Positions 47,353 through 56,600 are shown, counted from the stretch's first letter. The stretch is DNA of 64,000 bases from Galbitalea sp. SE-J8 (GCF_030345695.1 NZ_JAUASV010000005.1:1-64000); one strand, 5' to 3'. Translations and numbers: made by a program. The notes: a model not told the origin generated them from the sequence alone.

Positions 47353-48834
47353 CTACTGCACGGTCGCGGTCAGGCGCGCGAGGGAGTCGAGTGTTCGCGC
47401 CGGGCGGGGTTGTTTCAGCCAGTCCTCGAGGGTGAGCTCGGTGCTCGCCGCGCGGTAGTCGGCCTCCACCTCGCGCAGGCGCTTCACGAACGCCGTGCCG
47501 TGCACCATGACCGAGATCTCGAGGTTGAGGCTGAACGAGCGCATGTCCATGTTGCTCGAGCCGATCACCGCGACCTGGTCGTCGATCGTGAAGTGCTTGG
47601 CGTGCAGCAGCGTCGGTGCGCGGTACAGGAAGATGCGCACGCCCGCGCGCAGCAGCTGCTCGTAGTAGCTGCGCTGCGCATGGTAGACGACGGGCTGGTC
47701 GCCGATCTCCGAGACGAACAGCTGCACCTCGAGTCCGGACTGGGCGGCCGTCGTGATCGCGTAGAGCATCGAGTCGTCGGGCACGAAGTACGGCGAGACG
47801 AGGATGACGCGCTCCTTCGCCGCGTAGACCAGCGCGTTGAACAGGCGCAGGTTGTTCTCGCCCTCGAATCCCGGCCCGGACGGCACCACCTGGCAGTCGA
47901 GTGTGGCGGCCGCGGGCGCCGTGACGACCTGTTCGTCGTCGGGGGCGAGCAGCTCATCCGTCTCGCTGTACCAGTCCGTGATGAAGAGCGCGTTGATGCC
48001 GGCGGCGATCGGGCCCTCGAACCTCACCATGAGGTCCTTCCACTGCAGGTGCCGGCGGATGTTGCCGCGCTTGTTGTAGCTCGCGTCGATCATGTTCTGC
48101 GAGCCGGTGAAGCCGATCGTGTTGTCGATGACGAGCAGCTTGCGGTGGTTGCGCAGGTCGATGCGCTGGAACCGGCCGCGCCACGGCTGCACGGGCAGCA
48201 TGAACTCCCACTGCGCGCCCGTCTCGCTCAGCTTGCGGATGGTGCGCCGCCAGTGCGCGCTGCGCACGGTCGCGATGTGGTCGAGCAGCACGCGCACCGT
48301 GACCCCGCGGGCGACGGCATCGGCGAGCGCGGCGAAGAACGGCGCGGTCGTCGTATCCCAGGCGAGGATGTAGAACTCGGCGTGCACGAACCGGCGGGCG
48401 GCACGCACCGCATCCGTCATCTCCTCGATGGAGCGCTCGTAGTCGGTGACGACGTTCGTGACGTTGCCGCCGATCATCGGCATGGCGCCGAGGGTGCGGT
48501 TGAGCTCGACGATGGGCGGCAGCCAGTCCGGCCAGGGCGTCACGGGCTCGACCTCGACGCCGCGCGACGCGTCGAGGATGAACTCGTTGATCTCGCGCTG
48601 TTTGCGCCGGCGGCGGCGGGGGAGCCGGCGGGAGCCGAACAGGCCGAGCAGCACGATGCCCGGCACGGGCGCGAACATGATGAGCAGCAGCCAGGCGAGC
48701 GCGGTCTGCGGGCGGCGGTTGCGGGGCACGTAGATGAGCGCGAGCACGCGGATCGTCCAGTCGACGACCACGACGACGATCGACCAGGTGACGGCGACGG
48801 CCGACCAGAAGTCGCCGCCGGACGGGGGGTTCAT
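47353..48834 (-). CDS. cls: Cardiolipin synthase (phospholipase-D type)
   Basis: This 493-residue membrane enzyme condenses two phosphatidylglycerols, or PG with CDP-DAG, to cardiolipin. Two TM segments at the N-terminus (WSIVVVVVDWTIRVLALIYV, ALAWLLLIMFAPVPGIVLLG), then two HKD motifs: RNHRKLLVIDNTIGFTGSQN and LLHAKHFTIDDQVAVIGSSN, each in the H-x-K-x4-D pattern. S-P-Y-F-V-P-D and S-F-S-L-N-L-E-I agree with the family. Codon usage is ordinary. It converges on fprA across the repeat block. Confidence 0.93.
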   Translation of the reverse strand: MNPPSGGDFWSAVAVTWSIVVVVVDWTIRVLALIYVPRNRRPQTALAWLLLIMFAPVPGIVLLGLFGSRRLPRRRRRKQREINEFILDASRGVEVEPVTPWPDWLPPIVELNRTLGAMPMIGGNVTNVVTDYERSIEEMTDAVRAARRFVHAEFYILAWDTTTAPFFAALADAVARGVTVRVLLDHIATVRSAHWRRTIRKLSETGAQWEFMLPVQPWRGRFQRIDLRNHRKLLVIDNTIGFTGSQNMIDASYNKRGNIRRHLQWKDLMVRFEGPIAAGINALFITDWYSETDELLAPDDEQVVTAPAAATLDCQVVPSGPGFEGENNLRLFNALVYAAKERVILVSPYFVPDDSMLYAITTAAQSGLEVQLFVSEIGDQPVVYHAQRSYYEQLLRAGVRIFLYRAPTLLHAKHFTIDDQVAVIGSSNMDMRSFSLNLEISVMVHGTAFVKRLREVEADYRAASTELTLEDWLKQPRPARTLDSLARLTATVQ

Positions 48835-48853
48835 CCGCTGCGCCCGCCCCGGC

Positions 48854-49342
48854 TCAGCGGAAGTTCACGAACTGCAGGTCGACGTCGAGGTCCTTGGCCT
48901 TGAGCAGGGCGATCGTCGCCTGCAGGTCGTCGCGGCTCTTCGACTGCACGCGCAGCTCGTCGCCCTGGATCTGGCTCTTGACCGTCTTGGGCGCCTCGTC
49001 GCGGATGATCTTGGAGATCTTCTTCGCGTCGTCCGGGCCGATGCCGTTCTTGAGGCCGACCTCGAGGCGGTACTCCTTGCCGCTCGCGAACGGCTTGCCC
49101 GTGTCGAGGCTGCGGCTCGAGATGCCGCGCTTGACGAACTTCGCCTCGACGACGTCGAGCACGGCCTTGACGCGCTCCTCGGTCTCCGCCTTGAGCAGCA
49201 GTTTCTCTCCCGACCAGTCGACCGACGCGCCCACGCCCTTGAAGTCGTAGCGCTGCGCGATCTCCTTCTGGGCCTGGTTCACCGCGTTCTCGGCCTCCAT
49301 CTTGTCGACCTTGCTGACGATGTCGAACGAGGAATCTGCCAT
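48854..49342 (-). CDS. YajQ-family nucleotide-binding protein
   Basis: A 162-residue protein with the full YajQ fold (two ferredoxin-like halves): [80 protein letters not shown] and VDLQFVNFR at the end. Some members bind c-di-GMP or act in translation or phage replication; the role here is unknown. I used the ATG at 49342 (MADSSFDIV) since TACGAT on the minus strand lies seven bases before it. It is divergent from the lytic transglycosylase, 37 bp apart. Confidence 0.95.
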   Translation of the reverse strand: MADSSFDIVSKVDKMEAENAVNQAQKEIAQRYDFKGVGASVDWSGEKLLLKAETEERVKAVLDVVEAKFVKRGISSRSLDTGKPFASGKEYRLEVGLKNGIGPDDAKKISKIIRDEAPKTVKSQIQGDELRVQSKSRDDLQATIALLKAKDLDVDLQFVNFR

Positions 49343-49379
49343 GGCGTCAATCGTAGTGACGGCATGGTAGGAACGACGG

Positions 49380-50171
49380 ATGCCCGCCCGCCCCGCCGTG
49401 CTCCTCGCGATCGCGGGCATCGCCTTCCTCGTCGCGGGGGTCATCCTGACCGTGGCGCTCGCGGGAGGGAGTCTCTCGCCCCGGCCGGCACCGACGCCGG
49501 AGCCGAGCTACGCGCGCCCCGCGGCACCGCCCGCCGTGGCAATGGACGCCCCCGTCGTCGACGCGACCGTCGGCACCGCTGACTCGCTGGCATCCGTCTC
49601 GACGCTCGTCGACCCGGTCTGGCTCGCGACGACGAGCGCGCGCACCGGCATCCCGGCCCGCGCGCTCGCGGCATACGCGGGTGCCGCGATCGCGAAGGCG
49701 CGGGCGATGCCGCAGTGCGGCATCTCGTGGAACACGCTCGCCGCGATCGGCTGGGTGGAGAGCAAGCACGGCACGCACGGCGGCTCGCGCGTGACGGCGT
49801 CCGGCGCGGTGAGGCCCGCGATCTACGGACCGTCGCTCACCGGCGACGGCACGGAGCACATCCCGGACAGCGACGACGGGCGCTTCGACCGGGACAAGGA
49901 GTACGACCGGGCGATGGGACCGATGCAGCTCATCCCGCAGACCTGGCGCAACTGGCGCACCGACGGCTCGGGCGACGGAAAGCGCGACCCGCAGAACATC
50001 GACGACGCGACGATGGCCGCCGCGAACTATCTCTGCCGGGCGACCCAGGATGCGGTGGGCGAGCCCGACATGGTGACGACCGCGGGCTGGCAGGGCGGCA
50101 TCCGCGCCTACAACCCGGCGCCCTCGTACCTGCACGCGGTCGCCCGCGCGGCGATCGAGTACGGGCGCTGA
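49380..50171 (+). CDS. Membrane-anchored lytic transglycosylase (SLT-like)
   Basis: A 263-residue exported protein. Signal anchor [20 protein letters not shown], then a Pro/Ala-rich linker, then a soluble transglycosylase domain (about 95-263): [19 protein letters not shown] with the catalytic Glu in [22 protein letters not shown] (the G-x-M-Q-x-x-P motif), [19 protein letters not shown] and [20 protein letters not shown]. It cuts glycan strands in peptidoglycan. TAGGAA (49368-49373) lies six bases before the ATG (leaderless pattern). Confidence 0.93.
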   Translation: MPARPAVLLAIAGIAFLVAGVILTVALAGGSLSPRPAPTPEPSYARPAAPPAVAMDAPVVDATVGTADSLASVSTLVDPVWLATTSARTGIPARALAAYAGAAIAKARAMPQCGISWNTLAAIGWVESKHGTHGGSRVTASGAVRPAIYGPSLTGDGTEHIPDSDDGRFDRDKEYDRAMGPMQLIPQTWRNWRTDGSGDGKRDPQNIDDATMAAANYLCRATQDAVGEPDMVTTAGWQGGIRAYNPAPSYLHAVARAAIEYGR

Positions 50172-50307
50172 CCCCCCGAGCGCGGAGGTGAACCGGTGCC
50201 GGCGCACGGGCCCCGATGACGGATGCCGTGGTCGGGAGGCCGTCGCGGTTCGGGTACAGTGATCGGGCGCCTTCGCACAGCTGAGTACAGGTGGGTGGAG
50301 GCGCTTC

Positions 50308-50389
50308 GGCAGGTTACCCAAGCGGCCAAAGGGATCTGACTGTAAATCAGACGTTTTCAACTTCGGGGGTTCGAATCCCTCACCTGCCA
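50308..50389 (+). tRNA. tRNA-Tyr (GUA anticodon)
   Basis: Acceptor arms GGCAGGT (50308-50314) and ACCTGCC (50382-50388) pair perfectly. The anticodon stem TCTGA/TCAGA frames the loop with GTA at 50342-50344. A long variable region of the type II kind lies between it and the T arm (GGGGGTTCGAATCCC), which has the TTCGAAT loop. The discriminator is A and no CCA is encoded. A TACAGT -10-like hexamer lies at about 50256. It decodes UAC/UAU. Confidence 0.96.
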
Positions 50390-51240
50390 CCGAACGCTCA
50401 ACTTCGAAGAAAAATGCTGGTCAGAGGCAGTACGGCTCCCAGCAGGTAACCAAAAATGCGGTATGCAGATGGTTGCCAAACTGGTTACCAGCGCGCCCTC
50501 ACGAGCGCCGAAGTGCGTGTGGACCGCGGATGCGTGGAATGAGTACGGCGACGGATCGATCTTCGTGTTCTCCTCGCCGAGTGATGTGCAGAAGTACATC
50601 GGGCGCCACCTGGCGAGCAAGGAGCGTGCCCTCCTCCGCGAGGGCGGAGTGCTCCGGACCAGGGCTCCCGATGTAGCGACGCTGCGGCTGGACGTCGAGA
50701 GCGACGACCCGCACATCGTCACGGTGCCCGCGCTCACACTCGGAGACGTCGACCCGAGTCACCGGTCCCGGGGCGGCTACATGCTGGCCGAGGCGGCCGC
50801 CGAGGACGCGATACCGCTCTCGCAGGAGACGCTGGTCTACACCGGCGTCACTCCCGGGGAGCTTGCGCTCGCCGAGCGGGCACCGGCGACGCTCGGGTTC
50901 GACGACAGCTGGTCCTCATCGGCTACTACGCCGGCAGCTCGGTACGCTCGCTGCGCCCGAACCTCGCCGGTCTGCTGGCGCTCGGGATCGGGCGCCCTTG
51001 GTTGGTGGGCGTTCTCGCCGTGCAGATCGCCTACGTGACGGGCTCGATCCTCGGGGTGTCGGTGATCGCGGCACTCATCGGGACGATCGTGGTGCTCGCG
51101 GTCGGCGGGTGGGGCATCGAGCCGTATGTTCCGTGGCCGGCGCTCGCGGCCTCCGTCGTGCTGATCGTCGTGGGCGCCTCGGTCTCCGCCCTCTGGGCGT
51201 CGCGCTCACTGCGACCTCAGAATCGATTCGACTGAGCCGG
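50390..51240 (+). pseudogene. Decayed FtsX-like ABC transporter permease beside the tRNA, and island-scar-like sequence
   Basis: The first 75 bases after the tRNA are AT-richer and hold GGTAACCA...TGGTTACC inverted words. From 50463 one frame reads FVFSSPSDVQKYIGRHLASK and DPHIVTVPALTLGDVDPSHR, extracytoplasmic FtsX-like sequence. At about 50905 the sense passes to another frame: LIGYYAGSSVRSLRPNLAGL, then LALGIGRPWLVGVLAVQIAY and a final TM pair, ending at 51235. So the gene lacks its N-terminus (and any ATPase partner) and has a frameshift or small deletion. A full FtsX-type permease is over 350 residues. Nothing here looks functional. Confidence 0.65.
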
Positions 51241-51302
51241 TCGGTGCCCATCCGCGTATCGTTGTTGAGAATGCTGCTCGCATCGTCGTGGAAGGACCGG
51301 TC

Positions 51303-51716
51303 ATGGAGGAGCGCGCCCACCGGCAGACCCGGCAGAAGCGGGACATCCGCGCCGTGCTCGCGGAGTCGTCCGACTTCGTCGGCGCTCAGGAGCTGCACCG
51401 TCGGCTCAAGGAGCGCGGCTCGGGCATCGGGCTCGCGACCGTCTACCGCACGCTCAACGACCTGGTCGAGCACGCGCAGGCCGACGTGTTCACCGGCACG
51501 CAGGGGCAGATGTTCCGCCTGTGCGCCTCGGAGGGCCACCACCACCACCTGGTGTGCGTCGAGTGCGGACGCACGGTCGAGGTCGACGCCCCGATCGAGG
51601 GCTGGGTCGACGCGGTCGCGGCCGACCACGGGTTCACGCGGGTGCGCCACGTGCTCGACATCATGGGCGTGTGCGCGGACTGCGCGCGGCGCCTCGACAC
51701 CGAATCGGACGGCTAA
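51303..51716 (+). CDS. zur: Fur-family metalloregulator, probable Zur
   Basis: A 137-residue Fur-fold repressor. The winged helix reads TRQKRDIRAVLAESSDFVGA and LATVYRTLNDLVEHAQADVF. Metal residues are EGHHHHLVCVECGRTVEVD (regulatory His cluster and first C-x-x-C) and MGVCADCARRLD (second C-x-x-C, structural Zn). Its place directly before znuACB, with two Zur-like boxes in the gap, argues for a zinc sensor rather than an iron one. I used the ATG at 51303; an in-frame ATG 15 bases upstream is possible. Its own promoter region (GTATCGTTGTTGAGAATGC) lies just upstream. Confidence 0.9.
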   Translation: MEERAHRQTRQKRDIRAVLAESSDFVGAQELHRRLKERGSGIGLATVYRTLNDLVEHAQADVFTGTQGQMFRLCASEGHHHHLVCVECGRTVEVDAPIEGWVDAVAADHGFTRVRHVLDIMGVCADCARRLDTESDG

Positions 51717-51717
51717 T

Positions 51718-51744
51718 CGATAACCGTTTTGACTATGGTTATCA
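51718..51744 (+). promoter_or_regulatory. Two overlapping Zur-like boxes before znuA
   Basis: TGACTATGGTTATCA (51730-51744) fits the TGA-N-A-T-N-N-T-T-N-T-C-A type Zur/Fur palindrome. CGATAACCGTTTTGA (51718-51732) is a second, weaker one sharing the TGA. The larger GATAACC-N11-GGTTATC inverted repeat spans both. It lies just after the zur stop and 60 bases before znuA. Confidence 0.65.
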
Positions 51745-51804
51745 GTTGGGGGTAGCGTCACCGAGGGGCTCCGCCCCCTCCCGACGACCCAGATTGGCTT
51801 CCCC

Positions 51805-52734
51805 ATGACCCTGCGCCCACTCGCCGTCCTCGCGTCCGGACTGACGCTCGCCGTCGTCCTCGCCGGATGCTCCGGCTCGCCGACCCCGTCGTCGTCCGGC
51901 ACCGGCGGCGGCGGCTCGACGCCCATCGCGGTCGTCGCCTCGACGAACGTCTACGGCGACATCGCCGGGACGATCGGCGGCGACCTCGTCGACGTGACGT
52001 CGATCATCGACGACCCCGACAAGGACCCGCACGAGTACGAGGCCGACGCGCAGAACCAGCTCGCGCTCTCCAAGGCGCAGGTCGTGATCGAGAACGGCGG
52101 CGGGTACGACGACTTCGTCGACACGCTGCTGTCGTCCGCCGGCAACACGACCGCGACCGTGCTCAACGCCGCCGACATCTCCGGCTACGACCAGGAGCCG
52201 GCCGACGGCGAGTTCAACGAGCACGTCTGGTACGACTTCCCGACCGTGAGCAAGGTCGTCGACCAGCTCGTCGACGCGCTGTCGTCGATCGATTCCGCGG
52301 ATGCCGCGACGTTCCAGAAGAACGGCGCCGACCTGCAGGGCAAGCTCACCGACCTGGAGGGTCAGGAGGCCGACCTGAAGACGAAGTACGCGGGCGAGGG
52401 CGTGGCGATCACGGAGCCCGTGCCGCTCTACCTGCTCGACGCGATCGGGCTCGACAACAAGACCCCGGCCGAGTTCAGCGAGGCGATCGAGGAGGACACC
52501 GACGTGCCCGCCGACGTGCTCAAGCAGACGACCGACCTGTTCTCCACCGGCCAGGTCGCCCTGCTGGCGTACAACGCGCAGACCACGGGCCCGCAGACCG
52601 AGGCTGTGCTGACCGCCGCGAAGGACAACGACGTGCCCGTCGTGCCCGTGACCGAGACCCTCCCGGCCGGCACGTCGTACATTGAGTGGATGCAGCACAA
52701 CCTCGACGCGGTCTCGGCCGCTCTCGGGAGCTGA
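51805..52734 (+). CDS. znuA: Zinc ABC transporter substrate-binding lipoprotein
   Basis: This 309-residue lipoprotein is a cluster A-I metal-binding receptor. Signal with lipobox VVLAGCSGS (Cys about 20), then the binding fold: STNVYGDIAGTIGGDLVDVT, IDDPDKDPHEYEADAQNQLA with the first metal His, FNEHVWYDFPTVSKVVDQLV with the second, and the C-terminal domain LYNAQTTGP-like AYNAQTTGPQTEAVLTAAKD. There is no His-rich loop. It captures Zn (or Mn) outside and hands it to the permease. It is first in the znuACB operon under the Zur-like boxes. Confidence 0.9.
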   Translation: MTLRPLAVLASGLTLAVVLAGCSGSPTPSSSGTGGGGSTPIAVVASTNVYGDIAGTIGGDLVDVTSIIDDPDKDPHEYEADAQNQLALSKAQVVIENGGGYDDFVDTLLSSAGNTTATVLNAADISGYDQEPADGEFNEHVWYDFPTVSKVVDQLVDALSSIDSADAATFQKNGADLQGKLTDLEGQEADLKTKYAGEGVAITEPVPLYLLDAIGLDNKTPAEFSEAIEEDTDVPADVLKQTTDLFSTGQVALLAYNAQTTGPQTEAVLTAAKDNDVPVVPVTETLPAGTSYIEWMQHNLDAVSAALGS

Positions 52735-52798
52735 CATCGCCACCGTCACGAGCGACGCCACCGGCCCGGCCGGGGACCCGTGGTCCCCGGCCGGGCCG

Positions 52799-53581
52799 GT
52801 GCTCAGTGTGCGCGATGCCGCCGTCCGGCTCGGCGAGCGCACCCTGTGGAGCGGGCTCTCCTTCGACATGGCCCCCGGCGAGTTCATCGCCGTGCTCGGC
52901 GCGAACGGCTCCGGCAAGACCACGCTGCTGACCACGGTCCTCGGCCAGCGCCCGCTCACGTCCGGCAGCATCCGGGTGCTCGGCAGCCCCGTGCGCCGCG
53001 GCAACCGGCGCATCGGGTACGTGCCCCAGCAGAAGCTGGCGGATGCCGGCACGCCGCTGCGCGCCAGGGACCTCGTCGCCCTCGGCGTCGACGGGCACCG
53101 CTGGGGCGTGCCGCTGCCGTCGCGGGAGCGGCGCGCGATCGTCGACGGCATCCTGCGCGACGTCGGTGCGACCGGGTACGCGAGGGCGAGGCTCTCGGCG
53201 CTCTCCGGCGGCGAGCAGCAGCGGCTGCGCGTCGGCCAGGCGCTCGCCGGCGACCCCGCGCTCGTGCTGTGCGACGAGCCGCTGCTCTCGCTCGACCTCG
53301 CCCACCAGCGCGGGGTGAGCGAGCTCATCCACCGCGAGCGCCGCCGCCGCGGGTTCGGCGTGCTGTTCGTCACGCACGACGTCAACCCCATCCTCGACAT
53401 GGTGGATCGGGTGCTCTACCTCGCCGGGGGGCGGTTCCGGATCGGAACGCCCGACGAGGTGCTGCAGAGCGACGTGCTCAGCGACCTCTACGGGGCGCAC
53501 ATCGACGTCATCCGCGTCGGCGGGCGCGTCGTGGTCGTCGGCGCCACGGACTCGAGCCACCACGACGAGGAGCCCGCATGA
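52799..53581 (+). CDS. znuC: Zinc ABC transporter ATP-binding protein
   Basis: A 260-residue ATPase. Walker A is VLGANGSGKTTLLTTVLG; Q-loop YVPQQKLADAG; signature ALSGGEQQRLRVGQAL; Walker B ALVLCDEPLLSLD; H-loop FVTHDV. The start is uncertain. I took GTG 52799, just before the fold (VLSVRDAAVRL). The frame is open further up to a TTG at 52682, inside znuA. A well-placed GGGAG (52726-52730) precedes not an ATG but an ATC at 52736. The znuB ATG overlaps its stop. Confidence 0.93.
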   Translation: MLSVRDAAVRLGERTLWSGLSFDMAPGEFIAVLGANGSGKTTLLTTVLGQRPLTSGSIRVLGSPVRRGNRRIGYVPQQKLADAGTPLRARDLVALGVDGHRWGVPLPSRERRAIVDGILRDVGATGYARARLSALSGGEQQRLRVGQALAGDPALVLCDEPLLSLDLAHQRGVSELIHRERRRRGFGVLFVTHDVNPILDMVDRVLYLAGGRFRIGTPDEVLQSDVLSDLYGAHIDVIRVGGRVVVVGATDSSHHDEEPA

Positions 53582-54486
53582 TCGACTCGCTCGCCCACCT
53601 CGTGAGCGACGATTCGCTCTGGTCGTCGCTCTTCGACTTCTCCAACTACGGCGAGCTCGTGGTGCTGCTGAAGAACTCGATCATCGCGGGCGCGATCCTC
53701 GGCATCGTCGGCGGGCTCATCGGCGTCTTCGTGATGGCCCGGGACATGGCCTTCGCCGTGCACGGCATCAGCGAGCTGTCGTTCGCCGGTGCCTCGGCCG
53801 GGCTGCTGTTCGGGGTCGGGGTCGTGCCCGGCGCGATCGGCGGCTCCCTCGTGGCCGCGATCCTGATCGGCGTGCTCGGCGTGCGCGCGCGCGACCGCAA
53901 CTCGATCATCGCGGTGCTCATGCCGTTCGGCCTCGGCCTCGGCATCCTGTGCCTCGCGCTCTACACCGGGCGGGCCTCGAACAAGTTCGGCCTGCTCACG
54001 GGCCAGATCGTCGCCGTCGACGACCCGCGCCTCGGCTCGCTGCTCGCGGTCTGCGCGATCGTGATCGCGGGACTGCTCGTCGCCTGGCGTCCGCTGCTGT
54101 TCGCGAGCACGGATGCGCAGGTCGCCGCCGGCCGCGGGGTGCCGACCGCGGGTGTCTCGCTGCTGTTCATGGTGCTGCTCGGGCTCGCGGTGGCGGTGAG
54201 CGTGCAGATCGTCGGCTCGCTGCTCGTGCTCTCGATCCTCGTCACGCCGGCGGCGGCCGCGCTGCGGGTGGCGTCGTCGCCGGTCGTGGTGCCCGTGCTC
54301 AGCATGGCGTTCGGCGTCGTCTCGGTGGTCGGCGGCATCCTGGTCGCCCTCGGCACGTCGATCCCGATCAGCCCGTACGTGACGACGATCTCGTTCCTGA
54401 TCTACCTGGTCTGCCGCATCGTCGGGGAGGTGCGCGAGCGGCGCGGAAGCGCGGGCGGGCGCCGCGCCCGGCCCGCCGTGCACTGA
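53578..54486 (+). CDS. znuB: Zinc ABC transporter permease
   Basis: A 302-residue permease of the ABC-3 family with about eight TM segments, including SIIAGAILGIVGGLIGVFVM, ISELSFAGASAGLLFGVGVV (the D-M-A-F-A-V-H-G-I-S-E-L family motif lies just before), and the coupling-helix/late stretch VQIVGSLLVLSILVTPAAAA with P-I-S-P-Y at the end. It forms the channel for zinc import. The ATG overlaps the znuC stop by four bases. After its stop come three 14-bp repeats (CGTCGCGCACCGAT). Confidence 0.94.
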   Translation: MIDSLAHLVSDDSLWSSLFDFSNYGELVVLLKNSIIAGAILGIVGGLIGVFVMARDMAFAVHGISELSFAGASAGLLFGVGVVPGAIGGSLVAAILIGVLGVRARDRNSIIAVLMPFGLGLGILCLALYTGRASNKFGLLTGQIVAVDDPRLGSLLAVCAIVIAGLLVAWRPLLFASTDAQVAAGRGVPTAGVSLLFMVLLGLAVAVSVQIVGSLLVLSILVTPAAAALRVASSPVVVPVLSMAFGVVSVVGGILVALGTSIPISPYVTTISFLIYLVCRIVGEVRERRGSAGGRRARPAVH

Positions 54487-54543
54487 CCGTCGCGCACCGA
54501 TCGTCGCGCACCGATCGTCGCGCGTGCAGCGCGCGCGGCGGCC

Positions 54544-55113
54544 TCAGCTCGCGGGCACCGGCCCGGCGGAGCGCTCCAGCCCGAGGGTCGCGATCACGAG
54601 GTCGGCGGCGGCCTCCGGCTCGAGCTCGACGTCGACCTGGATGCCGACCTCGTCCGTCTCGAGCGGCTCGAGGGTGTCGAGCTGGGAGTCGAGCAGCGAC
54701 GGCGGCATGAAGTGGCCGGAGCGCGTCGCGAGCCGCTCCGCGAGCACCTCGCGCGGCCCGTGCAGGTAGACGAACGCGGAGTTCGGCGTGCGCAGCACGT
54801 CGCGGTACGCCCGCTTGAGAGCCGAGCAGGTCACGACGCCGGGCTCGCCGGCCTCCTCGCGCTGCCGGATCCAGGCCGCGACGCGCTCGAGCCACGGCCA
54901 GCGGTCCTCGTCGGTGAGCGGGGTGCCGGCGGCCATCTTGGCGACGTTGGCCTCGGGATGCAGCGCGTCGCCCTCGGCGAACGGCCAGCCCAGCCGCTCG
55001 GCGAGCGTCGCGGCGAGGGTGGACTTGCCGCTGCCCGCGACTCCCATCACGATGAGCACGGGAGGGGTCGCGAGGTCGGCGAGCACGGCGGGACGGGGAG
55101 CGTTGTCGGTCAC
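54544..55113 (-). CDS. gntK: Gluconokinase
   Basis: A 189-residue P-loop kinase that makes 6-phosphogluconate. Walker A is VLIVMGVAGSGKSTLAATLA; the thermoresistant GntK family blocks FAEGDALHPEANVAKMAAGT, PLTDEDRWPWLERVAAWI, VTCSALKRAYRDVLR, FVYLHGPREVLAERLATRSG and HFMPPSLLDSQLDTLEPLET are complete. It follows gntP by 9 bp and is transcribed with it. The product enters the pentose phosphate path. Confidence 0.97.
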   Translation of the reverse strand: MTDNAPRPAVLADLATPPVLIVMGVAGSGKSTLAATLAERLGWPFAEGDALHPEANVAKMAAGTPLTDEDRWPWLERVAAWIRQREEAGEPGVVTCSALKRAYRDVLRTPNSAFVYLHGPREVLAERLATRSGHFMPPSLLDSQLDTLEPLETDEVGIQVDVELEPEAAADLVIATLGLERSAGPVPAS

Positions 55114-55122
55114 GGGGTTGTC

Positions 55123-56520
55123 CTAGATGAAGATGTCGAGAATGAGCACGCCGCCGAGGCCGAGCACGGAGATGATGCACTCCATGACGGTCCAGCTCTT
55201 GAGGGTCTGACCCACGGAGAGGCCGAGGTACTCCTTGACGAGCCAGAAGCCGGCGTCGTTGACGTGCGAGAGGAACAGCGAGCCGGCGCCGATCGCGAGC
55301 ACGATGAGCGAGACCTCGGGTCCGGCGAGATTGGCCGCGATGGGGGCCATGATGCCGGCCGCGGTCACCGTGGCGACGGTCGCGGAGCCGGTGGCGACGC
55401 GGATGAGCACCGCGACGACCCAGGCCAGCAGCACGACCGAGATGCCGGTGTTGCTCACGGCGTCCGCGATCACGGTGCCGATGCCGGTGTCGATGAGCAC
55501 CTGCTTGAAGCCGCCGCCCGCGGAGACGATGAGCAGGATGCCGGCGACGCCGGGCAGGGACGAGGTGAGCGAGGCCTGCACGCCGGCGCGCCCCATCCGT
55601 GCGGCCCGGCCGAAGAAGATCATCGCGTAGAGCAGGGCGATGGACAGGGCCACGACGGGCGTGCCGAGGAAGTCGATGAGGCCCTTGCCGCCGTCCGTGG
55701 CGGTCGGGGCGACGGCATCCGCGATGCTGCGCAGCAGCATGAGCACGATCGGCAGCAGGATGCCGAGCACCGCGACCACGAAGCTCGGCCGGGGACGCGC
55801 CTCGGCCTCGTCGGCCTCCGTCTCGCTGAGCGGCTGCGGCGCCGCGACGGGCACCCAGCGCGCCGCGAACCGGGAGAACACCGGACCCGCGAGCACGATC
55901 ACCGGGATGCCGATGAGCAGGCCGAGCGCGAGCGTCAGCCCGAGGTCCGCGTTCAGCGTGGTCACGGCCGTGAGCGGGCCGGGGTGCGGGGGCACGAGGC
56001 CGTGCATCACCGAGAGGCCGGCGAGGGCGGGGATCGCGACGCGCATCAGCGGGGTCTGGGTGCGCCGGGCGACGAGGATCACGATCGGGATGAGCAGCAC
56101 GAGGCCGATCTCGAAGAACATCGGCAGGCCGACGAGGGCGCCGATCAGGCCGACGATCCACGGCAGCGAGCGCACGCCCGCGCGGGCGACGAGCGTGTCG
56201 ACGATGCGGTCGGCGCCGCCGGAGTCGGCGAGCAGCTTGCCGAACATCGCGCCGAGTCCGATGAGCACGCCCACGCCGCCGGCCGTCGACCCGAAGCCGT
56301 TCGTGAAGCTCGTGACCGCGGCGCCGGGAGCGAGCCCCGCGCCGATGCCGACGCCGATGGCGCCGAGGGTGAGCGCGACGAACGGGTGCACCTTGAGCCA
56401 GGTGATGAGTGCGACGATCACGACGATGCCGACGAGCGCGGCGGTGACGAGCTGCGCGGTGGAGCCCGCCGGCTCGATGACGTCGGCTCCGAGCAGGGTC
56501 GGGTGGGGGGCAGTGGTCAT
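55123..56520 (-). CDS. gntP: Gluconate permease, GntP family
   Basis: A 465-residue, about 12-TM H+ symporter. VHPFVALTLGAIGVGIGAGL, SFTNGFGSTAGGVGVLIGLG, GLSVMHGLVPPHPGPLTAVT (the G-L-V-P-P-H-P-G-P signature), and FLSHVNDAGFWLVKEYLGLS are diagnostic. The ATG at 56520 (MTTAPHPTLLGAD) was chosen; the longer frame crosses the operator region. It is divergent from the gntR-type gene and is presumably repressed by it when gluconate is absent. Confidence 0.96.
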   Translation of the reverse strand: MTTAPHPTLLGADVIEPAGSTAQLVTAALVGIVVIVALITWLKVHPFVALTLGAIGVGIGAGLAPGAAVTSFTNGFGSTAGGVGVLIGLGAMFGKLLADSGGADRIVDTLVARAGVRSLPWIVGLIGALVGLPMFFEIGLVLLIPIVILVARRTQTPLMRVAIPALAGLSVMHGLVPPHPGPLTAVTTLNADLGLTLALGLLIGIPVIVLAGPVFSRFAARWVPVAAPQPLSETEADEAEARPRPSFVVAVLGILLPIVLMLLRSIADAVAPTATDGGKGLIDFLGTPVVALSIALLYAMIFFGRAARMGRAGVQASLTSSLPGVAGILLIVSAGGGFKQVLIDTGIGTVIADAVSNTGISVVLLAWVVAVLIRVATGSATVATVTAAGIMAPIAANLAGPEVSLIVLAIGAGSLFLSHVNDAGFWLVKEYLGLSVGQTLKSWTVMECIISVLGLGGVLILDIFI

Positions 56521-56600
56521 CGTCGTCCTCTTCTCGACTGCGACTGTGCAGGTCGTGGGCGGCCGGTGCTCCGCATCCGTGCGCCCGGGTGCCCGTTCTC

